DNA of 64,000 nt, taken from assembly GCF_021130785.1 (NCBI RefSeq), contig NC_060209.1, positions 20,545,501 through 20,609,500 on the forward strand. Direction: 5' to 3'. The notes under the pieces were generated by a model, which saw nothing but the letters and a program-made list of their open reading frames with translations, was not told the DNA's origin and did no database searches. Position numbers and translations under genes: made by a program. The stretch is from Homalodisca vitripennis. Taxonomy: Eukaryota; Arthropoda; Insecta; Hemiptera; Cicadellidae. This document shows, piece after piece, positions 45,001 to 50,547 of this stretch (its first letter is position 1; each line of letters starts with the position of its first letter).

Positions 45001-47465
45001 AATGGAAGGATTGTAAAGGAAACAGGATTTTTCTGGACATTTGCTATCGTTCATTGATATAAAACAATCCGTAACACTATGTTTTGAGATCTGCAATCTG
45101 ATCTCTTCCTCAGGTGAACACCTAACCTAACCTAACTCATAACTAAAATCTAGGTTAAAATAAACAAATTGTACCAGAGTGTTGTGACACACATAAGTCA
45201 GGAACCTCAACAACCATGCTGCGTGTCAAATCTATGTTCCATAGTAAAACATTTTACATTTTCAGTTTTACAACCTTTAAAGTGTGAATTTTTTATTATA
45301 ATATTATTATAACGAATATTGAATATATTTCATATTTGTAAGTAGTTATATAGGTGATAGAATATTGGCTGAAGTTTTCATACATACTATAAATCATCTC
45401 TATATTTCCTTAATGGACATGTAAATCTACATTCTTAGATATTCTTTGTGTACTAAAGAAGATAAAATTTACATTGTGAAATCACTTTTACAGTTAGTAT
45501 TTTTACTAATTATTCATGTAAAGTTAATGTCAGATTTCTATTCAAGATTTTTATTGTTGTAGACTGTACAGCATAACAATGGTCAAAGGTCACTAAGGCT
45601 AGAATATTTTCCAGTTAAAATTAGATTTAACTACATCAAAATACTCACAGACCTCATATAAACAGTTTTCGACTAGGAAGCTCTTAACTGCTGATTTCAA
45701 TTTATTGTACGGCAATTTCTTGATATTATTTGGTAAAACATTGTACATTTTTATACCCATGTATTCAAAACTATTTTGTGTACTAGTATACATACATCTT
45801 TTGTGTTTAAATTATTTTTATATCTTGTGTTAAAGCCGTGAATACTGGTTGAATCATTAAATTTATTAATATTTTCTTTAATATACAACAACGTTGAGAA
45901 GACGTACAATGATGGCAATGAAATCATTGTTATTAAGATAAGATATAGTTGGATAGATATATAATATTAGTTTGTTTGGTATCAGTTATTGCTTTGTTTA
46001 GACTGAAATTAAACAGCAATATCATAAATAGAAAGTTTACGAACAATACTACATGGCAAATCTTTAGTTACTGCTGATTCTGAGCAGTTGTTTTTGTTTT
46101 ACTGCATTTGGTTAACAGCAAGCCCTCTTGTGTCCAGGTGTTCCTGACGGACATTTCGAAGAAGCTGCTGGAGTACGAGGTGGAGTACCATGTGTTGCAG
46201 GAGGAAGTTAACACTCCACGGCCCGAAGTTAAGAGGGTCAAACAACTGGAGACCGCCAACAAGCAATTACTGGTGCAGAACAGATGTCTTACCGAACAAC
46301 TTGAGGTACATTTAGTAGTTCTAGGACGTTACTTTATTGTAAATTCTCTAGGATGCGAGCGAGTTTTTAGAGGAGTTTTGTACTGTTGTAGATGGCCACG
46401 AGCAACATCAATCGTCTGGAAACAAGCAGGTCAGCACACATGCTACAGATCAACAGACTGGAGTCACAAGTTCGCAGTCTGGAGGTGACAGTAACAACCC
46501 TTGGTGGGTTCATATCGACACTGGCCTACAACAACAGTGACCTTGAGATTCCTGGCGAGATACTCCGCATCATCGCTCAGATCAATGTCTCCGAGAGAAA
46601 GAGTTTACCGAACAACGTAGTGCGAGCAGGGATGGTCACACGTAGTCTCCCGTTGAAAGTTCACGATGACAACAGGATAAGTCCACAGAAGGATAAGAGG
46701 TCCCCACCTCCACTTAAGGCCACAGCCAGCTCGCCCAACCTGCAACCGAAATCCTCCTTCTTCGCCAACTCCTTCAACCAGATACAGCAGCAGAGGCTGG
46801 GGGACAATGCGGACACTAGCCCTTTAAAGGGAATGAAACAGTCTCTCTCCGATTCCAGTAGTCTCAAACTGCTCATGAGTGCTGAAGGCGGAAAAGAATC
46901 GGCACATGCAGGAATTGCCAAACCCGAGTTGGCAAAGTTAGGGAGGGTATTGACAGAAGACGACAGGAAAGCTCTACGCTTGATGAAAGAAGATTCAGAA
47001 TCTTTGATCAAATCGAATTCAATGCCTACTAGTGATAGTAAACGTAAAATTTTAAAGAGCTCTCAGAGTTCGTACGAACTGGGGAAATCAGAGTCAGCAT
47101 CTGCAATGTCGGATCTTCCTTTAAATTCGGACACTGTAAATATATGTTTTGGTGGAACGACAAAACTGAGAACAATTCGACCTTTAAAAACAAGAAATGA
47201 AAGCTGTAGTAGTCTACCGAGTCCATCTTCCAGTACAGGATCTCTCTTTGACGTTCAGTCACCAAATAAGAGAATAGAACTGCAGATAGTTGAACCCACC
47301 GATGCCATCTGCACCAACAACCCGGTGTTCGAAGAAAGTCCCGATGCTCTTCTATTCGGTGGGAAAAATCTGCCAGTGGAAAGAAATTTCGAAGTGAAAG
47401 GCAAGGAAGCTGAAAGAATGATCAAATCCCAAGTGCCTGCTAAGCAACCTAGTTTACTGACCTAG
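11902..47465 (+). CDS. plx: TBC1D1/TBC1D4 (AS160, pollux) Rab GTPase-activating protein, 5' incomplete
   Basis: This is the orthologue of human TBC1D1/TBC1D4 and Drosophila pollux, a cytosolic Rab GTPase-activating protein that in vertebrates controls GLUT4 vesicle traffic downstream of Akt. I joined 20 exons: 11902-12036, 12757-12909, 15190-15317, 17610-17670, 20540-20557, 20751-20894, 22482-22596, 24464-24581, 25870-26074, 27377-27560, 30208-30362, 31393-31511, 32476-32601, 34522-34674, 36273-36437, 37341-37492, 41328-41580, 43754-43923, 46138-46305 and 46392-47465. Their sum is 3796 nt, which gives 1264 codons plus stop if one extra base in exon 8 is removed. Domains in order: end of PTB1, PTB2 (exons 6-8), Ser-rich linker, DUF3350 (exons 12-13), TBC (exons 15-18), coiled coil and tail. 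The Arg finger (codon 37343-37345) and Gln finger (37454-37456) are both present. The start codon and promoter were not found. Human homologues are about 1170-1300 residues, so some N-terminus is missing here. Confidence 0.93.
12757..12909 (+). CDS. plx: plx exon 2 (PTB1/PTB2 linker start)
   Basis: 51 codons, phase 0 to phase 0, acceptor TTTTACAG, donor [22 protein letters not shown] and FIDDTLDKF are strongly like the TBC1D1/4 stretch VLYCGKVTVTHKK/LIDDCMEKF. A K/E-rich helix follows. Confidence 0.93.
13555..14469 (-). mobile_element. Mariner remnant, 3' truncated
   Basis: On the minus strand the element starts with a terminal repeat GAGGTGTGTTCAAAAAGTA (about 14451-14469) next to TA. Transposase-like frames follow: an N-terminal HTH with [18 protein letters not shown], then, after frameshifts, [12 protein letters not shown], the VKVMYAQ region and [11 protein letters not shown]. 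Similarity stops at about 13555, before the second catalytic Asp block (HDNAPAH type), and no opposite terminal repeat was found. It lies in the intron between exons 2 and 3, antisense to plx. It cannot encode a working transposase. Confidence 0.85.
15190..15317 (+). CDS. plx: plx exon 3 (Ser-rich linker)
   Basis: 128 nt from TTTTTGTAG to CCTCA|GTAAGT, phase 0 in and phase 2 out. It encodes a disordered Ser/Pro/Asp-rich stretch such as [18 protein letters not shown]. There is little sequence conservation, and the call rests on splice signals, phase agreement on both sides and position. Confidence 0.75.
15940..16446 (+). mobile_element. Possible truncated TTAA element with acidic ORF start
   Basis: TTAACCCATTGG at 15940 looks like the end of a TTAA-class element; the same 12 bases occur at 50645. 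At about 16257-16446 a + frame reads [19 protein letters not shown] and continues about 30 codons to a stop. An acidic Ser/Asp-rich stretch is typical of piggyBac-type N-termini but not diagnostic. No right end was found. It lies in the intron between exons 3 and 4. Confidence 0.3.
17610..17670 (+). CDS. plx: plx exon 4
   Basis: 61 nt from AACTTTCAG to ACTGGA|GTAAGT, phase 2 in and phase 0 out. It encodes [20 protein letters not shown], a disordered linker. The length and phases fit exactly between exons 3 and 5. Confidence 0.75.
17671..18900. other. Intron sequence, nothing recognised
   Basis: AT-rich DNA with no gene. Short ORFs on both strands (18013-18240, 18307-18519) lack motifs. Part of 18300-18900 may be 3' UTR of the minus-strand LINE just to the right. 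Confidence 0.35.
18930..19230 (-). mobile_element. LINE ORF2 C-terminal fragment
   Basis: The minus strand, with frame breaks, reads [20 protein letters not shown] and then [19 protein letters not shown]. This is the usual C-terminal block of CR1/Jockey-like ORF2. It is antisense in the intron between exons 4 and 5 and heavily decayed. Confidence 0.7.
19392..20500 (-). mobile_element. piggyBac element with internal deletion (1109 bp)
   Basis: TTAA flanks both ends (19388-19391 and 20501-20504). The ends read CACGTTGACTGC and, on the minus strand, CACGTTCAGTGC. On the minus strand an acidic N-terminus starts at 20200 ([18 protein letters not shown]). After a frame break come [20 protein letters not shown] and, in another frame, a Cys-rich C-terminus with CRVCYKN and [11 protein letters not shown], which is the zinc-binding tail of piggyBac transposases. 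The catalytic middle is missing. Palindromes CCGCGGATCCGCGG lie near the left end (19548) and near the right end (20470), with a partial copy at about 20430. It sits in the intron just before exon 5. Confidence 0.9.
20505..20539 (+). promoter_or_regulatory. Branch point and 3' splice region of the microexon
   Basis: Between the piggyBac right-end TTAA and the microexon only 35 bp remain. They hold GCTAATGA, a good match to a branch-point consensus, followed by a pyrimidine-rich run and CTTCCAG. Confidence 0.5.
20540..20557 (+). CDS. plx: plx exon 5, 18-nt microexon
   Basis: Six codons, EQRRKR, lie between a strong acceptor (TTTTCCCTGCTTCCAG) and a perfect donor (GTAAGT), phase 0 on both sides. 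Joined to exon 6 it makes RRKRSGSG just before PTB2. Vertebrate TBC1D4 has RRRHAS at the same place. A 6-codon exon may be skipped in some transcripts without shifting the frame. Confidence 0.7.
20751..20894 (+). CDS. plx: plx exon 6 (PTB2 start)
   Basis: 48 codons, phase 0 to phase 0, from AATGTTTTAG to TGTCCAG|GTATGT. After [11 protein letters not shown] it reads [20 protein letters not shown] and [11 protein letters not shown], matching the second PTB of TBC1D1/4 (NRTMLFQVG, LISPDTKSVVL, FKDISSCSQ). Confidence 0.95.
20895..22481. other. Intron, nothing recognised
   Basis: AT-rich sequence without recognisable element ends. A + strand ORF at 22122-22415 has no motif. Confidence 0.4.
22482..22596 (+). 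CDS. plx: plx exon 7 (PTB2 core)
   Basis: 115 nt, phase 0 in, phase 1 out, acceptor CTTCTCTGCAG, donor [26 protein letters not shown] and [15 protein letters not shown] match the vertebrate block HVDHFGFICRE and YVFQCASESLVDEV. Confidence 0.95.
23566..23785. mobile_element. Left end of a piggyBac relative, truncated
   Basis: TTAACACGTTAAATACTG at 23562 resembles the left end of the 19392 element (TTAACACGTTGACTGCTG). Both are followed, at similar spacing, by a GACGTCA block and a GCACA-rich GC patch. The sequence then runs into the 50-bp minisatellite and no right end was found. Confidence 0.5.
23786..24460. repeat. 50-bp minisatellite, about 14 units
   Basis: Units contain TACTCAGTTGTGATGGT followed by CACTGTTATTATCAGTTACA and end in either ATACAGTTAT or ACACATGTAC. 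The two end types partly alternate, giving a 100-bp higher-order period. A few units have small deletions. The ORF across it (24053-24304) is a product of the repeat. Its last unit runs directly into the acceptor of plx exon 8. Confidence 0.93.
24464..24581 (+). CDS. plx: plx exon 8 with a frame disruption (PTB2 end, C-x-x-C segment)
   Basis: The acceptor is GGTTGCAG and the donor GAGA|GTGAGT. From the incoming phase it reads [17 protein letters not shown], matching the end of PTB2, then meets TGA at 24532-24534. The next frame reads [17 protein letters not shown], which matches vertebrate CEGCPLQSLHKLCERIE and has the phase needed by exon 9. So one surplus base (or two missing) lies near 24524-24532. 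A sequencing or assembly indel is likelier than a dead gene, since all other exons are intact. An alternative acceptor at about 24449 would add five codons. Confidence 0.8.
24582..25505. other. Intron, nothing recognised
   Basis: AT-rich intron. The minus-strand ORF at 25059-25310 is hydrophobic but has no family signature and is probably chance. Confidence 0.4.
25510..25690. repeat. 42-bp minisatellite, 4-5 units
   Basis: Repeats of GATCACCAGTTGTTGAGAGT plus AATAGACCGTCGCTGCAATGAC start at 25510, 25556, 25598, 25640 and about 25679 (steps 46, 42, 42, 39). The repetitive minus-strand ORF at 25421-25684 is a product of this array. Confidence 0.93.
25870..26074 (+). CDS. plx: plx exon 9
   Basis: 205 nt. 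The acceptor is CAAAGCAG, so A from exon 8 plus TG gives Met. It reads [16 protein letters not shown] and [19 protein letters not shown], matching vertebrate HLTTLTNQEQ and RENELIISFLRCLYEEKQ. For the donor, AACAG|GCGAGT (GC type) restores NRHEFLNHY with the strong acceptor at 27376. A GT donor four bases later paired with a weaker AG at 27383 would also keep the frame. Confidence 0.88.
26350..26460. mobile_element. Possible solo mariner end
   Basis: GGGCTATCCAGAAAGTAGATT resembles the terminal repeat of a mariner subfamily and is followed by a short GC-richer stretch. There is no transposase and no second end. Confidence 0.3.
27377..27560 (+). CDS. plx: plx exon 10
   Basis: 184 nt, phase 2 in, phase 0 out, acceptor GTTTGCAG, donor [35 protein letters not shown] matches the vertebrate stretch MLKNKAKRSLTESLESILSRG. 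The exon ends in MNAALCK. Confidence 0.92.
27645..29056. mobile_element. TTAA-flanked element, 1412 bp, non-coding
   Basis: TTAA lies at 27641-27644 and 29057-29060. The ends read CCCTCTAAGTGGCAAG and, on the minus strand, CCCTATAAGTGACGG, with a further GTCTSAG-type block inside each end. The internal ORFs (27834-28103, 28334-28567) have no transposase signature I can name. Most likely a non-autonomous piggyBac-class element in the intron between exons 10 and 11. Confidence 0.7.
29254..29577. repeat. 54-bp tandem repeat, 5-6 units
   Basis: Units start with AGTGCCATRATGAAACTGTT at 29254, 29308, 29362, 29416, 29470 and 29524, an exact 54-bp period. The central units are almost identical and the last ones diverged. 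More distant versions (TGCCATGATGAA..GGTG) follow at about 29585 and 29945-30085, on both sides of the SINE. Confidence 0.93.
29630..29880 (+). mobile_element. 5S-rRNA-like SINE
   Basis: The head contains GGATCAAGAAACGTTGAGCG, then TGGCTGCTGCTTGGATGGGTGACC. This has the order and spacing of the internal control region of 5S rRNA (AAGCAACGTTGAGCG; TTGGATGGGTGACCGC). After about 120 bp of unrelated body with TCCTAACTCCACCT it ends in a TTTAC-type simple tail. A minus-strand copy of the last 70 bp is at about 55280-55350. This is the layout of SINE3-class elements transcribed by RNA polymerase III. It is inserted within the decayed 54-bp repeat family. Confidence 0.65.
30208..30362 (+). CDS. plx: plx exon 11 (Ser-rich linker with Akt-type site)
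   Basis: 155 nt, phase 0 in, phase 2 out, acceptor TTAACAG, donor AACAT|GTGAGT. It is Ser/Pro/Thr-rich ([13 protein letters not shown]) and contains [11 protein letters not shown]. The Thr codon 30298-30300 fits R-x-R-x-x-T and lines up with vertebrate RRRANTLSHFP (TBC1D1 T596, TBC1D4 T642). Confidence 0.88.
30492..31205. mobile_element. TTAA-flanked MITE, family 1 (714 bp)
   Basis: TTAA at 30488-30491 and 31206-31209. The ends are CCATTTGAGTGCCAA and, on the minus strand, CCCTTTGAATGCCAA. No coding capacity. The ends match the 33477 element, so this is a family. Confidence 0.8.
31393..31511 (+). CDS. plx: plx exon 12 (DUF3350)
   Basis: 119 nt, phase 2 in, phase 1 out, acceptor TATTTTTAG, donor [29 protein letters not shown] matches the vertebrate RHSWRQQIFLRVATPQKA, the start of DUF3350 that precedes the TBC domain. 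Confidence 0.95.
31512..32475. other. Intron, nothing recognised
   Basis: AT-rich sequence with no element ends or coding signal that I can support. Confidence 0.4.
32476..32601 (+). CDS. plx: plx exon 13 (DUF3350, helix)
   Basis: 126 nt, phase 1 in, phase 1 out, acceptor ACCCTAG, donor [30 protein letters not shown] and KENARLK match vertebrate ELRELWQKAILQQILLLRME. Confidence 0.96.
33477..34088. mobile_element. TTAA-flanked MITE, family 1 (612 bp)
   Basis: TTAA at 33473-33476 and 34089-34092. The ends are TCCTTTCAGTGCCAAC and, on the minus strand, TCCTTTTAGTGCCAAT, close to those of 30492-31205. The interior is AT-rich and non-coding, with a short TA tract at about 33658. Confidence 0.8.
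34522..34674 (+). CDS. plx: plx exon 14 (pre-TBC region)
   Basis: 153 nt, phase 1 in, phase 1 out, acceptor TCTTTGTAG, donor [30 protein letters not shown] and WEMI match vertebrate KRLKLDYEEITPCLKEVTTVWEKM in layout. Confidence 0.93.
35160..35620 (+). repeat. Interspersed repeat, copy B
   Basis: This is the same family as 8950-9300 but on the opposite strand. It includes GTGACAGGATATTCTGGATG, a G-rich centre, CCCACCAACTCCAACAGTCA and GCAGTAGACTAGACCTA. It lies in the intron between exons 14 and 15. The ends are not defined. Confidence 0.6.
36273..36437 (+). CDS. plx: plx exon 15 (TBC domain start)
   Basis: 165 nt, phase 1 to phase 1, acceptor TGTTACAG, donor [28 protein letters not shown] and [17 protein letters not shown] match the TBC start ([35 protein letters not shown] almost identical). 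Confidence 0.98.
36438..37340. other. Intron, nothing recognised
   Basis: Strongly AT-rich, A-biased on this strand, without repeats that I can define. Confidence 0.4.
37341..37492 (+). CDS. plx: plx exon 16 (TBC catalytic fingers)
   Basis: 152 nt, phase 1 in, phase 0 out, acceptor TTGCTGCAG, donor CAC|GTAAGC. It starts with the Arg finger (codon 37343-37345 in GRTFPNH) and carries the Gln finger (codon 37454-37456 in [16 protein letters not shown]). Both residues that TBC proteins use to catalyse GTP hydrolysis on Rabs are kept, so the GAP should be active. Confidence 0.98.
37562..38144. mobile_element. Foldback/MITE element with GCCACATCC subterminal repeats (583 bp)
   Basis: The left end (AATTAAGGGACCTAGAATCA, then AACCCTGTCACATCCACTT) is mirrored by the right end (minus strand AATTGAGGCACCTAGAATCA, then AACCCCGCCACATCCACTT). 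That is about 40 bp of inverted repeat. Inside, the motif AAAACYYGCCRCATCC recurs at 37878, 37909 and 37937 with CTTAAGTGA between copies. Non-coding; it begins 70 bp after exon 16. Confidence 0.75.
38190..38719. mobile_element. Probable TTAA-class MITE (530 bp)
   Basis: The right end is followed by TTAA (38720-38723) and reads CCCTCTTGTGGATGG on the minus strand. The left end reads CCCTCTCCTGGGCAGG after TTAG (38186-38189), one base off TTAA. The match is weaker than for the other elements. Confidence 0.45.
38985..39064. repeat. Compound (TA)n-(TGCG)n-(TG)n microsatellite
   Basis: A TA run is followed by TGCG units and then about 26 TG units. The minus-strand Thr-His repeat ORF here is a product of it. 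Confidence 0.95.
39680..41110 (-). mobile_element. Jockey-clade LINE, decayed RT and C-terminal region
   Basis: Read on the minus strand with several frame breaks, the order is: YRPVSLL-like ([12 protein letters not shown]), then DSDKSCC..LNLTQH, then motif A in [20 protein letters not shown], then [20 protein letters not shown] where the catalytic FADD box has become YAGN. It continues with [32 protein letters not shown] and [11 protein letters not shown]. This is Jockey-type ORF2. Dead: the second catalytic Asp pair is lost and stops are frequent. It lies antisense in the intron between exons 16 and 17. Confidence 0.85.
41328..41580 (+). CDS. plx: plx exon 17 (TBC)
   Basis: 253 nt, phase 0 in, phase 1 out, acceptor TATGTTTAG, donor [42 protein letters not shown] and [20 protein letters not shown] match the vertebrate TBC1D1/4 block. 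It is GC-richer than the flanking introns. Confidence 0.98.
41581..43753. other. Intron, nothing classified
   Basis: AT-rich. Two blocks with GCCATCTTGAAA (about 42952 and 43099) suggest an old dispersed repeat, but I cannot define its ends. Confidence 0.35.
43754..43923 (+). CDS. plx: plx exon 18 (end of TBC)
   Basis: 170 nt, phase 1 in, phase 0 out, acceptor GTTTGCAG, donor [29 protein letters not shown] matches vertebrate DMIFLQGTEVIFKVALSLLG. The closing helices of the TBC fold follow. Confidence 0.97.
44050..45035 (-). mobile_element. Mariner remnant
   Basis: The left end reads AAGGTGTGGCTGGAAAAAACC, a mariner terminal-repeat type. On the minus strand, with frame breaks, are [19 protein letters not shown] (HTH), remnants through the middle, and near the left end [19 protein letters not shown], the usual C-terminal region. 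The right end near 45015-45035 (GGATTTTTCTGGACA) is only a partial match to the left end. It lies in the intron between exons 18 and 19, antisense to plx. Confidence 0.75.
45560..45900 (-). mobile_element. LINE ORF2 C-terminal fragment
   Basis: The minus strand gives [15 protein letters not shown], then after a break [18 protein letters not shown] and a helical tail. This is the same C-terminal block as at 5291-5692. No other part of the element is present. Confidence 0.7.
46138..46305 (+). CDS. plx: plx exon 19 (coiled coil start)
   Basis: 56 codons, phase 0 to phase 0, acceptor TGTGTCCAG, donor [29 protein letters not shown] matches vertebrate [20 protein letters not shown]. Leucine-rich heptads follow. 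The next intron is only 86 bp. Confidence 0.97.
46392..47465 (+). CDS. plx: plx exon 20 (coiled coil, long Ser-rich tail, stop)
   Basis: 357 codons and a TAG stop at 47463-47465, phase 0, acceptor ACTGTTGTAG. The first 45 residues finish the coiled coil ([22 protein letters not shown]; compare vertebrate RIQSLEATIEKL). The remaining roughly 300 residues are disordered, rich in Ser, Lys and Pro, with repeated [18 protein letters not shown] and [11 protein letters not shown] patches. Vertebrate homologues end soon after the coiled coil, so this tail is a lineage extension. It is in one exon and shows no stop or shift. Confidence 0.95.
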   Translation: MATSNINRLETSRSAHMLQINRLESQVRSLEVTVTTLGGFISTLAYNNSDLEIPGEILRIIAQINVSERKSLPNNVVRAGMVTRSLPLKVHDDNRISPQKDKRSPPPLKATASSPNLQPKSSFFANSFNQIQQQRLGDNADTSPLKGMKQSLSDSSSLKLLMSAEGGKESAHAGIAKPELAKLGRVLTEDDRKALRLMKEDSESLIKSNSMPTSDSKRKILKSSQSSYELGKSESASAMSDLPLNSDTVNICFGGTTKLRTIRPLKTRNESCSSLPSPSSSTGSLFDVQSPNKRIELQIVEPTDAICTNNPVFEESPDALLFGGKNLPVERNFEVKGKEAERMIKSQVPAKQPSLLT

Positions 47466-49700
47466 CTTTCACTATTCAGAAAAAACTATCAGAGTAAAAA
47501 TGTACTCTAACTGAATGAGGTGCTACCCTAAGAATACTGTGCCAAAGTTTGTTGTATAGTGGAATTGTTACTAAGTACGTAAGTTTAATGTCATGACTCC
47601 AGATTTAGAATACAAACCCCTCTCTTAATAATTATCTGTAAGTTAAGTTACTGTAATCATAGATAGGAGCACAATGAAGATTAAAAACTCAATAATTATA
47701 GTGTCTAATTTTCTAAACAGATCAGTAAGTAGGATTAACAAAAACGGCAGTTTGATCACATATGACTGAAGCGGTTTCTAGTGACACCATTAACATATCA
47801 TTAATTTAACAAAATTTATAGGTGTATTATCAACACCCCGCCAATTCAGTAGTCTTCCAGAATATTTTTGTACCTTTATCCACTTCATATAAGTTAAGTA
47901 TACTTTTGTTTTAATGAACTGTACAAGTAATGAATGTACCTCTTCAGCCAATAGATAGATTTTATATTACAATTATTGTGGATCTTTATGTAACATTGTC
48001 ATCTGAGATATTTTACTGTGTGTATACAATTTTCAATTGATTCCATTGTTGACATTTTAGTGATGTATTTATCACTTCAACATCTCAATATGCGTATTAT
48101 CCTTGTTTTTTCATGAACCTGTTTTAATTGAGCATAATACGTTTGTATTTATCATCCATAGCGTGCAAATTTCTTGCTGAAGAATTAAATCTATGTGAAA
48201 TTGATGTATACATTCTGATGTAATGTGATTTTTGTATATTTGGTTAGTTTATTATTGTAGTATAGTAAGGCTGTATTATTATTCTTTATTAGAATTTTGT
48301 TTAGGGATTCAATCTTTATTTTTATATTTACAGTTATTAATTTTGTATTGATTGTTGCTAAATTTAATGTAGGTATAAATCCAAGGTAGCTCTATGTTAT
48401 AATATCTCATTATTAGAGTTAAACCAATAATCCTAGTCAATTGAGGTCAATTTAACTAACCAATTGTGATTAATAGTAAAAAATATAGTGTACCTTTAGT
48501 AGCATAATATACATAGTCTAAGTTTGTCTTTCAAGTGAAACATTCAACAGAACTTTTAAAATCTGTACTCCTAGAAATAGAAATGGTCAGGATTGAATTT
48601 AGATTCTGGTTGGATGTAATGCAAAATCAGCTTAGTCAGCTTGAGTTTTTCCACCCTGGGGTTATGTTTACAATAAAATCAGAGAATAAATATTGGTTTA
48701 TTCATGAACATTAAGAATTATTTATAGTATGAATAATTGGCTCACATTCGGGTGAAATTCAAACTGTTTTCATTTGTATGAAAGCTTTTCATCAGTTTCA
48801 TAAACTCTACCAGGCTATGACAGGATTTCTTAAATATATGAATCTACACTCTATATAAAAATCCAGGCATAATATATTACATTGTACAAAACCAACTGTT
48901 TTTGTACTTTAGCTAAGCTCCTCGTATATGGCGTTTAGAACCAGTGAAAATGAAAATGATTCCATCTTTAGAATCCATATTTATAAAGTTTGTTGAAATC
49001 AGAAGTAACAGTAACGTAATGGACTAGTAAGCAAATTTAGTTGAATTATATCAAAGTTAAAATAAATAATACATAAAAATTCGTAAAATATGAAAATATA
49101 TTTCCATAATAAAAACTGGATTTTAAAATTGGAATTGATTGCAATTTTTAATGTAATTGGTTTATTATTACTAAGTGTAAGAATAATACCTGGTAAAAGT
49201 TGTTTTAAGCTAATGTTATACACTTCTAGCTTTTACATTTTCACCAAAAAAATGTTAAGGTGAAACTTCTATTTGTACCTGTGTTGCAATTAAGTGAATT
49301 ATTTCCTGATTATAAGGCAATAAAGTGTACTTGAATGTTGTTTTCAAAGTGAGCTAGACACACTGGCAAACATTTTGTATCCCTCATAAAATGACTCATT
49401 GTCATTTCTATAGTATATTTTATTTTTTAGTTTAAGTTAAAAGTAATATTAAGAAATTAGCATTATTTCAATGTTAATCATCCCTGGATCTGTCATTTTA
49501 TTTATTTTTTGCATCAATTTTGCTACTTATGTAGCTCTTGAAGAGTAACGGAGTATTATTACTGTTCAAAAATCATTGCTATGAGTCATTGAGAAAATAA
49601 AAAACATTTTTGTAATGGCTGAAAAATATAGAAGATAGCAAAATAAAGTTTTATTTACAACAAATTTAAACTTTACCTTTCTTTTCCACATGGTTTATTA
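47466..49700 (+). other. Probable plx 3' UTR and flanking AT-rich DNA
   Basis: No coding signal and no recognisable transposon. Several AATAAA signals occur, the first close pair at 48672-48690 and others at 49319 and about 49640. Confidence 0.5.
48672..48690 (+). terminator. Candidate plx polyadenylation signals
   Basis: Two AATAAA hexamers at 48672-48677 and 48685-48690, about 1.2 kb after the stop. A further candidate is at 49319-49324. Which one is used cannot be told from sequence. Confidence 0.3.
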
Positions 49701-49974
49701 AAGTACTTACTTTAGCTAGACATAAATAAATCAAACTCTGTGAGTCACATCTCCATTGACTGGAATCATGAAGACGCCTTGTTTCAATGCCTCAGTACTT
49801 TGGAAGTGTACAAGTTATGACACTGTAAATAACGACGCTGCTACAGATCAAGGAGGCATGTGTCAACCACCATTAATCAACATCTGTTTAGTGTGAACCT
49901 TTCTCTTTAGTATGCAGCTAGTCTCGCGTCTGTCAACACTGTTTAGTTTGAGCCTACGTTTGTGTTATTGATGT

Positions 49975-49975
<1 letters not shown>

Positions 49976-50013
<38 letters not shown>
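49976..50013. repeat. T38 homopolymer
   Basis: 38 consecutive T. Could be the reversed poly(A) of a retroposed sequence, but no retrocopy was recognised beside it. Confidence 0.9.
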
Positions 50014-50058
50014 CCGCATAAAATGGTTAGTGTAATAGGACAGCAACAAATTACTTAA

Positions 50059-50547
50059 CCCGCGAGAACTCGCGCTACAAGAAGTTACGCAAGAACTCCC
50101 GTTGTTAGATCGAATCTAACATCATCCAACCAACTAAGAACGGATTTTTCATGGTTTTCATTCATTGCAATAATTGTAAAGTCATAAAAGAGCAATCTAC
50201 GAAATATAACTTAAAAGCAAACAGAAAAACAAGAAAAATCACTAAACTGATGGATTTAAACTGGCAGTTACGCGATCACTCGCGCCGTTAGATCGCTCCT
50301 AACACTGGACTGACGCGATCACTCGCGCTGTTAGGTTGAAACTAATAACCCGCGAGGAGCGTCCACCCCACCCACCATGACGCCCCACCCCAGCAACTTC
50401 TAATGTCTAAACATGATGCAATACGCAGCAGACATACCCATAGAAGCATAAATTAAGGGTTCAGTGTTGTAAGATAACAAATAAAAAAAATGTTATATAA
50501 CACAAAAATTATGTTAGATTCAATCTAATAGCGCGAGTGCTCCCGGG
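50059..50547. mobile_element. TTAA-flanked MITE, family 2 (489 bp)
   Basis: TTAA at 50055-50058 and 50548-50551. The ends are CCCGCGAGAACTCGCGC and, on the minus strand, CCCGGGAGCACTCGCGC. Each end is itself a near palindrome. Internal copies of CGCGATCACTCGCGC and of GTTAGATCGAATCTAAC-type palindromes occur. Non-coding, GC-rich at the ends, AT-rich in the middle. Confidence 0.85.

Noticed and set aside
45117..45137. Insect telomere-like CCTAA repeats
   Set aside because: Only about three units, common by chance in insect DNA near TAACC-rich sequence. Not evidence of a telomere or fusion point.
46661..47011. 116-codon minus-strand ORF
   Set aside because: It is antisense shadow of plx exon 20, which has homology and correct splice context.
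49976..50013. Poly(A) tail of a processed retrocopy (as T38)
   Set aside because: The neighbouring sequence on the relevant side shows no coding or exon-like content before the MITE begins.
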